Shown in pieces: positions 1 to 6,800 of a stretch of DNA of 64,000 bases. The stretch is from Carboxylicivirga linearis (lineage in GTDB: Bacteria; Bacteroidota; Bacteroidia; Bacteroidales; Marinilabiliaceae), in the NCBI RefSeq assembly GCF_018271995.1, contig NZ_JAGUCO010000006.1:186001-250000 (forward strand), written 5' to 3'. A model generated the notes under the pieces. It saw nothing but the letters and a program-made list of their open reading frames with translations, did no database searches and was not told the origin of the DNA. A program made the translations under genes and the position numbers. Each line of letters opens with the position of its first letter. The stretch's first letter is position 1.

Positions 1-20
1 TAAATGTATTACTCTTAGAG

Positions 21-42
21 ATCTCCGGCTAATACCGGAGAT
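21..42 (+). terminator. Rho-independent terminator of an upstream gene outside the window
   Basis: A perfect 8-bp inverted repeat (ATCTCCGG / CCGGAGAT) with a 6-nt loop is followed directly by a run of T. It ends a transcript entering from the left and isolates the GNAT gene at 78. Confidence 0.8.
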
Positions 43-77
43 TTTTTTACTTTTATTCGAAAGAATAAAAAAATAAA

Positions 78-626
78 ATGTTTGATAGCTTTATTCGTGA
101 TGGAAATCCAGATGACTTACCTCTAATTCAACAAATTTCTGATACCGAGCTTGGAACCGGTTATTTCAACACCTTCAACAATAATCTTTTTTCAGAATCA
201 AACCAAATACGAGTAATCATCCACAAAGAGGTTCTGGTTGGATTTTGCTATTCATATATAACTTCTTTCAAAGAAATCAATATAGCTTGGGAACTATCCG
301 AAAATCAATTCGCACCCAATGACAAAGTAGGTGTTTTGAAAACTATTGCAGTAAAATACAGATTCCAAAAGCAAGGACTTGGGAATGCACTGCTTGAGGA
401 TACCATTAATGGAATATTCCAGAATAACGCAACAGCTATTTTTACCTCCCTTTGGAATAATCCAGATAAGGAATCTAATATTAATTTAATGATTAAGAAT
501 GGATTTAGGTGGCAAAAAACCATACCTAACTACTGGACATCCGACAGTATTATAAAAAGTTATCATTGTCCGGCATGTGGATATCCATGTAAATGCTCAG
601 CAACTATTTACCTCAAATTACACTAG
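78..626 (+). CDS. GNAT family N-acetyltransferase with a C-terminal cysteine cluster
   Basis: A 182-residue GNAT-fold acyltransferase that would transfer an acetyl group from acetyl-CoA to an amine; the substrate is unknown. The acetyl-CoA loop is visible around residues 90-108 as a beta strand followed by FQKQGLGNALL, matching the Q/RxxGxG/A signature. The central part has the usual alternating strand and helix pattern. The last 20 residues hold a compact C-x2-C-x3-C-x-C cluster (Cys164, 167, 171, 173; CPACGYPCKC) that could bind zinc and is not part of the core fold. The gene stands alone between a terminator and an intergenic gap. The family call is solid; the substrate and the role of the tail are open. 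Confidence 0.85.
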   Translation: MFDSFIRDGNPDDLPLIQQISDTELGTGYFNTFNNNLFSESNQIRVIIHKEVLVGFCYSYITSFKEINIAWELSENQFAPNDKVGVLKTIAVKYRFQKQGLGNALLEDTINGIFQNNATAIFTSLWNNPDKESNINLMIKNGFRWQKTIPNYWTSDSIIKSYHCPACGYPCKCSATIYLKLH

Positions 627-997
627 CTCTTTCTTTCAACCATTGTACACTTATAAACAATAATATCTCAATGGTGTCTATGAGATCTATGATCTTGATT
701 TCTCAAGTAGAAGAAAGCAAATAGTATTCCAAATAAAACGACTCCTGTAAAAATATAAAATGCTACCATGATTACTATTTTTAAGATGAAACATCTGTTA
801 AAACGGGTATCATCACTAATATAATACCATTGATACCAAAGAACAATCATTCAAACATTATCACTACAATGTCATGCATAAAAAACACAATCTCTTCTAC
901 AAAAATACAAATTATGCAAGGTGATGTAAATAGTTGCTTCTGCTAGTATTATGGAGCTTTAACAATAGATGTGCAGCTTATCAATAATCCTTGATAT
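627..997. other. Intergenic stretch, only one small ORF candidate
   Basis: These 371 bases are AT-rich and carry no conserved-looking gene. The only candidate is the 33-codon minus-strand ORF at 668-769, described separately. I saw no tRNA, clear terminator or long repeat. Confidence 0.5.
668..769 (-). CDS. Candidate small single-pass membrane peptide with histidine-rich tail
   Basis: A 33-codon ORF starting at the ATG at 769. It reads as a short N-terminus, one hydrophobic segment of about 22 residues (residues 2-24), and a charged tail containing RNQDHRSHRHH. The frame is open upstream to 850, but that part has no membrane logic, so the internal ATG is preferred. Small one-helix proteins of this shape are common and often missed. 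I do not recognise a family, and no ribosome binding site is evident. It may be spurious. Confidence 0.35.
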   Translation of the reverse strand: MVAFYIFTGVVLFGILFAFFYLRNQDHRSHRHH

Positions 998-1639
998 CTA
1001 CTTCCAGCTTCGTCTTATATTTAAGTAAGTAATGTACGATACCACAGCCAACCATATAATGGCCCAGCCCAACTGAGGTAAAATGGGGAGCAATGAAGTA
1101 AAATGAGCCAAATCGGATGAAGGACCACCGTTAAAATCGAGAATAATATAAAACAAAGTGGTGGCTCCAATAGCTAATAATGAATATACCTGAACACTTT
1201 TCTTAGCCTTCGAAAGCCAGTAGAATAGTCCGGCAAATACAATTAATAATATGGTTGATCCAAGGGAGTTAAACCAAACAATACCACTGAATATCAAGAC
1301 AAGCATTATCAAATACAAAATCCATATGATATATTTTTCTTTGTATAAAGCCACAAATAATAATAAATTTCCCCAAATGGCACTTCCGATGTATCCTCCT
1401 GGAATGACCAGCAAAGACAAACCACCAGCGACCATAGCATAGCCCGACCCATTATTGTTAATCTGAATACCGTGTACGCTACCTCCGGTAATCAGAGCAA
1501 ATAAAGCATGACCGGTTTCGTGAAAAATAGTAACCAATAAAGTAATAGGATAAACTACTAATGCTCCGTAAGGTATATAATTAACAAGCACCCAATAAAG
1601 TAGAATAGAAGCAATGATAAATAGAAGTTTCTTTGTCAT
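998..1639 (-). CDS. M50-like membrane zinc metallopeptidase
   Basis: A 213-residue polytopic membrane protein with an HExxH zinc motif (HETGH) near residue 41, inside a transmembrane segment, as in M50 site-2-type proteases. A glycine-rich stretch (GGSVHGIQ, then GGYIGSAIWGN) follows and resembles the M50B-like group. Five or six hydrophobic segments fill the rest. A clear second-motif aspartate is not obvious by eye, so activity is plausible but unproven. It lies 77 bp downstream of ohrR on the same strand and may be read through from the peroxide operon, but nothing ties its function to peroxide defence. Confidence 0.75.
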   Translation of the reverse strand: MTKKLLFIIASILLYWVLVNYIPYGALVVYPITLLVTIFHETGHALFALITGGSVHGIQINNNGSGYAMVAGGLSLLVIPGGYIGSAIWGNLLLFVALYKEKYIIWILYLIMLVLIFSGIVWFNSLGSTILLIVFAGLFYWLSKAKKSVQVYSLLAIGATTLFYIILDFNGGPSSDLAHFTSLLPILPQLGWAIIWLAVVSYITYLNIRRSWK

Positions 1640-1716
1640 ATCAGTTAGTTATTCGCATTGATGAAAATACTATTCCTTCAATAAAATTCCTAACTAATAT
1701 AATATCATAGCTTGCT

Positions 1717-2160
1717 TTATTTACCGGACAGATGATCAATAATTTTTCCCAAATCCTCTTTCAGTCGAATTAATTCTTCAACACTCATCGGTCCTTCTAA
1801 AAGATGATTGGCTAATCGTTCGGGAATAAGAACTGCTCTTTCCTTTAGCTCCTCTCCTTTTTCGGTAAGCTCTACAATTACTTTTCGCTCGTCTTGTTCC
1901 GACCGTTGTTTAGTAACCAGGCCTTGTTTCTCCATTCGTTTTATCAAAGGAGTGATGGTATTAGTATTTAAAATCAACTTCTTAGCAATATCATTTACCG
2001 GTTGCCCATCACTTTCCCACAAGATCATCAATACCAGATACTGCGGATAAGTAATTTCCAAGGCATCTAAATAAGGTTGATATTCTCTGGTAATTAACCG
2101 AGACGCGGCGTAAACCGGAAAACAAAGCTGATTTTCTAACTTTAATTGATCGTAACTCAT
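1717..2160 (-). CDS. ohrR: MarR family organic hydroperoxide repressor (OhrR-like)
   Basis: A 147-residue winged-helix regulator of the MarR family. Near the N-terminus it has LKLENQLCFPVYAASR, in which Cys13 sits where OhrR proteins carry the reactive cysteine that is oxidised by organic hydroperoxides. The recognition helix lies around LILNTNTITPLIKRME, followed by the wing (RSEQDERKVIVELTEKG). In known OhrR systems, oxidation releases the repressor from DNA and induces ohr. Here ohr is three genes upstream on the same strand, with a dyad at its promoter. The gene order ohr, doxX, gpx, ohrR suggests the repressor is in its own regulon. Confidence 0.85.
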   Translation of the reverse strand: MSYDQLKLENQLCFPVYAASRLITREYQPYLDALEITYPQYLVLMILWESDGQPVNDIAKKLILNTNTITPLIKRMEKQGLVTKQRSEQDERKVIVELTEKGEELKERAVLIPERLANHLLEGPMSVEELIRLKEDLGKIIDHLSGK

Positions 2161-2227
2161 AATTCAAGAACAGGAGACTAAATACAAAGTTGCAAAAAAT
2201 AACAGCCTCCTGACTTAATTGTTTCTA

Positions 2228-2707
2228 TTAATTAAGAATATTTTCCAAATACTTCTCAATCTTTTCCGGTTTAGTAGTTGGTGCAAAACGCTTAACAGGG
2301 TTGCCGTCTTTATCAACCAAAAACTTGGTAAAGTTCCATTTTATCTTATTACCTAATGTGCCTTTTAATTCACTTTTCAGGTATTTGTACAATGGGTGTG
2401 CATCATCTCCGTTAACATCAATCTTTGAAAACATTGGAAAGGTAACCCCATAGTTTATCATGCATCCTTCTGAGATTGATTTCTCATCGCCCGGCTCTTG
2501 ATTAGCAAACTGATTACATGGAAAACCTAATATAACCAAACCTCTATCCTGATACTTTTTATACATACTCTCTAATCCCTCAAACTGAGGTGTTAATCCA
2601 CATTTACTGGCTGTATTAACCACCAATACTGTTTTTCCTTTAAACTCTTCCATTGAAACTGGCTTGCCTTGCAAACTCTTCGCTTCAAACTGATAAAACT
2701 GATTCAT
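2228..2707 (-). CDS. Glutathione peroxidase-like thiol peroxidase
   Basis: A 159-residue thioredoxin-fold peroxidase of the GPx family, the usual length for bacterial non-selenium members. The peroxidatic cysteine is Cys36 in [11 protein letters not shown]. The GPx signature [13 protein letters not shown] follows, giving a Gln of the active site and a likely resolving Cys. [12 protein letters not shown] near residue 125 supplies the conserved Trp/Asn. It has Cys rather than selenocysteine, and such enzymes usually take electrons from thioredoxin. It reduces hydroperoxides in the cytoplasm. It lies 66 bp after the DoxX gene and 67 bp before ohrR, consistent with co-transcription as a second line of organic peroxide removal. 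Confidence 0.93.
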   Translation of the reverse strand: MNQFYQFEAKSLQGKPVSMEEFKGKTVLVVNTASKCGLTPQFEGLESMYKKYQDRGLVILGFPCNQFANQEPGDEKSISEGCMINYGVTFPMFSKIDVNGDDAHPLYKYLKSELKGTLGNKIKWNFTKFLVDKDGNPVKRFAPTTKPEKIEKYLENILN

Positions 2708-2773
2708 TTCTTTATTTTTTTAGTTGCTAGCTGTTAACCTCGTACTAATTGCCATTATTATACTTTACTATAA

Positions 2774-3217
2774 CTACTGCCTGTTTTTATTAAACATTAC
2801 ACAGAACACTCCGGTTGACCACAAAGCCCAAATAATTAAAACAGGCTGAAAAAATAATCGAATAAACCGTGCTCTGTCGGTATCTAACCCAAAGGCATCA
2901 ACCTGATTGATATATTGAGAAATATTACCTGGGAATATTAACACGTAAAAAATTGCCAAAGCCAAGCCTGCTATCACTTTGTATTTTCCGGAGAAAATCA
3001 TTGATAGTCCAAGCAATATTTCCACCACACCGGATGCCAATACCACAAAATCAGTATCAAACGCAAGCCAGGTTGGAACTTGCGCCACAAATTCGGTACG
3101 TAACCATAGCAGGTGACCTGTTCCGGCATAAACCATAAACGACCCAAGTAGAATTCTAAAAATGCTTTGCCAAATGTTAGTTTTACTGCAAGGTGAGTTA
3201 AGTATGTTCGTTTTCAT
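2774..3217 (-). CDS. DoxX family membrane protein
   Basis: A 147-residue inner-membrane protein with about four transmembrane segments after a short polar N-terminus. An early helix (ILLGSFMVYAGTGHLLW) and a later one (GVVEILLGLSMIF) match the DoxX/DoxD-like superfamily. DoxX-like proteins have been linked to thiol and oxidative stress defence in other bacteria, but the biochemical role is unclear in general. Here the gene is only 22 bp downstream of ohr and upstream of gpx, so it is very probably part of the peroxide-induced operon. The function in this organism is inferred from position. Confidence 0.8.
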   Translation of the reverse strand: MKTNILNSPCSKTNIWQSIFRILLGSFMVYAGTGHLLWLRTEFVAQVPTWLAFDTDFVVLASGVVEILLGLSMIFSGKYKVIAGLALAIFYVLIFPGNISQYINQVDAFGLDTDRARFIRLFFQPVLIIWALWSTGVFCVMFNKNRQ

Positions 3218-3239
3218 TTCTATGGTTATTTGTTAATTT

Positions 3240-3653
3240 TTACTTCAACTTTAGTTCCACCACAACATTACCTTTTATTGCCTTTGAATAAGGGCAAGTA
3301 GCATGTGCCTGCTCAAGCAATTTCTGGGCTGTTTCTGCATCTGTTCCTTGTATATCAGCTTCAATCTGAACACATAAATTGTATCCTTCTGTTTCTGACA
3401 TCTGCAAAGCAACAGTCACCTCCAGTTTTGACTTAATTCTAATTTTTTGCTGATGAGCTACATATATTAAGGCATTGTCGAAACAAGCAGCATATCCGGC
3501 TGCAAATAATTGTTCTGGATTGGTAAAATCATCATTGGCTCCACCCATCGCTTTGGGTAAGCGGACTTCTAAATCCAAAATACCATCGTTACTTTTTACT
3601 TTTCCGTTTCTTCCACCGCTTACTTCTGCTGTTGTTTGATAAATCGTTTTCAT
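3240..3653 (-). CDS. ohr: Organic hydroperoxide resistance protein (Ohr/OsmC family)
   Basis: A 137-residue OsmC-fold peroxidase, the normal Ohr length. Both catalytic cysteines are present: one in AACFDNALIYVAHQ and one in HATCPYSKAIKGN. The N-terminal YQTTAEVSGGRNGKVKS and the following LEVRLPKAMGG with a nearby NPEQLFAAGYAAC are diagnostic of Ohr rather than general OsmC. Ohr reduces lipid and other organic hydroperoxides using lipoylated partner proteins in known cases. It is the first gene of the minus-strand operon, and its promoter carries a dyad that could bind the OhrR encoded downstream. Confidence 0.95.
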   Translation of the reverse strand: MKTIYQTTAEVSGGRNGKVKSNDGILDLEVRLPKAMGGANDDFTNPEQLFAAGYAACFDNALIYVAHQQKIRIKSKLEVTVALQMSETEGYNLCVQIEADIQGTDAETAQKLLEQAHATCPYSKAIKGNVVVELKLK

Positions 3654-3685
3654 AAGTCTTATTTAAATTTCTTTTTATATCGTTT

Positions 3686-3718
3686 GCGACACAAATATAC
3701 ACGTTAATTTTATGTCGC
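3686..3718 (-). promoter_or_regulatory. ohr promoter with probable OhrR operator
   Basis: An inverted repeat GCGACA (3686-3691) / TGTCGC (3713-3718) with weaker symmetry outside the arms. Read on the minus strand, the spacer holds TATATTTG (3692-3699), a perfect match to the Bacteroidota -7 element TAnnTTTG, about 38 bp before the ohr start codon. A regulator bound to the dyad would block the promoter. OhrR is the obvious candidate, but the assignment is inference. Confidence 0.6.
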
Positions 3719-3863
3719 GTGCGATCTTTTAGGTTTTTAACGAACTTTAACTCAACTGAATTTCATGCAACTGTGTTATTTTATTAATCTTAATTTTAAG
3801 CTTCAGGAGGTGATTGTTGCTGATAATTATTATTTTAGAATAAAATTTAAACTAAATACCATA

Positions 3864-6800
3864 ATGTTCAAACAATCCATTTGGGGTTTTCTAATCGTTT
3901 TAATTACGATCGCCACCACCTATTCCTGTCAATCGAAACAAGAAAAAAGCACTGTTAAAGAGGTTGTTTACAATGAAAAGGTAAGCGCCTTTACCTCTGG
4001 AATAATCTCTAACGAAGGGCTAATACAGGTTCAGTTTGCAAATAAAATTACAGGGGTTGAACCGGGTCAGCAAGCCGATTCAAAGCTCGTCAGTTTTAAG
4101 CCTTCAATAAAAGGTAAGACAGAATGGTTAGATGCATATACGTTACAATTTGTGCCTGATAACCGACTTCCTTCCAGCACTGAGTATCAGGTGGAAGTAA
4201 ACCTTCCTAAATTGTTTGAAGATGAAAAAGAGATGTTTAAGTTTAGCTTTGCCACCATCACTCAAAATTATCGTTTTGTTTCAACAGGACTGGAACCTGT
4301 AAGTGCTGATAAACTGGAAGAAAACACCTATAAAGGAAAAATATCTTTGGCTGATAATGCCAATAACAATGATATAGAAAGGCTTGTAAAAGCAACACAA
4401 GACGGTAAAGAGTTACCCATTGAATGGACTCATATTGCAAGTGAAAACAATCATCAATTTATAATTAAGGAGGTAATTCGCAAAAAGCAGGCTGGCTTGT
4501 TGGTTCTGCACCTGGACGGATCACCTATTGGGGTTGATAAAAAATCGAAAGAGGAAATAGATATTCCATCACTGAACGATTTTAAAGTGGTATCAACCAA
4601 AGTGATGATGCACCCTGAACAGCATATTGTGGTTACCTTTTCCGATCCATTGGATGCCAGGCAAAACATAACCGGAATGGTAAGCCTTGGTAAGGTAGCT
4701 GATTTAAAATACGAAATTGACAATAACCGCCTGAAAGTATATCCACCATATCGATTATCGGGAAAGAAAGAAGTGATTGTACATACCGGTATCAAAAACA
4801 GTCTATCCTACCCGCTAAATGAAGAATCGAGATACGAGCTATTGTTTGAGACCCCAAAACCTGCTATTAGTTTAATTGGTCGCGGAAGCATCCTTCCAAA
4901 TTCCGATGGTTTGATTTTTCCATTTAAGGCAGTTAGTCTAAAAGCTGTCGAAGTGCGTATCATTAAAATATTTGAATCGAATGTGGCGCATTTTCTGCAA
5001 GTGAACGATTTAGATGGAAGTAATCAACTTCGTCGTGCCGGTCGTTTGGTACTGAAAAAGACCGTACAATTAGACAAAGACCCTTCATTAAATCTGGCCG
5101 AATGGAATGTATTTTCTCTTAATCTAACCGATCTGATACAAGCCGAACCAGGTGCTATTTATCGCGTGGAGCTTAAAATGAAGAAGAAGCATAGTTTTTA
5201 TCCCTGCGGTGATGGTGAAAACAATGCAGAAACAGAAATAACTGACGAAGAGAACGAAATAACAGAAGCTGACATGGCTTATTGGGATCGCCCTGATAGT
5301 TATTACAGTACTTATTGGGATAATTACGAACCCTATAACTGGCGCGAACGAGAAGATCCGTGCTCCGACTCATACTTCAGCAATAAAGTAGTTGGTAAAA
5401 ATATTCTGGCTTCTAACATAGGTATAATTGCAAAAAAAGGAAACAGTAAAGAAATTGTTATAGCTGTTAGTGATTTAAGAACAGCCCAACCTATTGCCAA
5501 TGCCGATGTTGAAATTTTAAATTACCAAAGTCAGGTAATGGGACAAATTAAAACTGATGCCAATGGATTGGCTCGTATCCCTATTGAAAACCGTCCTTTC
5601 CTTGTTATTGTTAAAAGCAACGAACAGCGTGGTTACCTTAAGTTAGTGGAGGGTAACACTCTTTCGTACAGTCGTTTCAATATCAACGGGCAACACACGC
5701 AAAAAGGAATGAAAGGTTTTATCTATGGCGAACGTGGTGTTTGGCGACCCGGTGATACTTTGTTTGTTTCATTTATCTTGCAAAATAAGGGTGAAGCCTT
5801 GCCTGTTGAACATCCAATTGTTTTTGAATTATTGAATCCTCACGGACAAATAATCAATAAGCAGGTTAGTAGTCTGCAAAACCAGACTTTATTCTCTTTT
5901 AGCACTAAAACGGATACCGATGCTCCTACCGGATACTGGACAGCAAGAGTAAAGGTGGGCGGAAGCATATTTGAAAAAGGTTTGAGAGTAGAAACCGTAA
6001 AACCCAACCGACTAAAGATCAAGCTTGATTTTGGCTCTGATAAATTAAATCCGGGTGAAGCCATGAACACCGACATGGAAGTAAACTGGCTGCATGGCGC
6101 TGTGGCTCGCAATTTAAAGGCTGATGTTGCGGTTACCTTAAATCAAACACGAACACAATTTGATACTTACAGAGATTATGTATTTGATGATCCGGCACGC
6201 AACTTTAACTCAGAAGAATATACCGTGTTTGATGACAATTTAGATGCCAACGGTAAAGCTAATATTAATGCTACCATTGATGTTGAAGATGCAGCTCCGG
6301 GTATGTTAAAGGCTTCTTTCCTAACCAGAGTTTTTGAAAAAAGTGGAGATTTTAGTGTGGATCGATTCACCGTACCGTATGCGCCCTACCCCGTTTTTGT
6401 GGGCATCAAAACACCCAAAGGAGATAAACGAGGCATGCTTTTAACTGATACCGCTCATATTGTTAATGTGGCCACACTGGATGCTGATGGCAACCCGGTC
6501 AGTGTAAAAAATCTTTCATACTATGTATATAAAGTAAGTTGGCGCTGGTGGTGGGAATCATCTCAGGATAACCTTGCAAAATACGTTGGTACACGTCATC
6601 AAAATATTATCACCAGTGGCAAAGTAAGCACAGTAAATGGTGAAGGTCAGTTTAAATTTAAAATCAAGTACCCTGAATGGGGCCGTTACCTCATCCGGGT
6701 GATTGATAATAATAACGGGCATGCAACCGGAAAAACGGTTTATGTTGATTGGCCGGGATGGGCAGGTAAACGTCAGGATAAAGATGCATCATCCGCATCA

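Noticed and set aside
3765-3863. Upstream start for the A2M gene, giving 33 extra residues
   Set aside because: The extra residues bury the lipoprotein signal, while the ATG at 3864 gives a normal lipobox.
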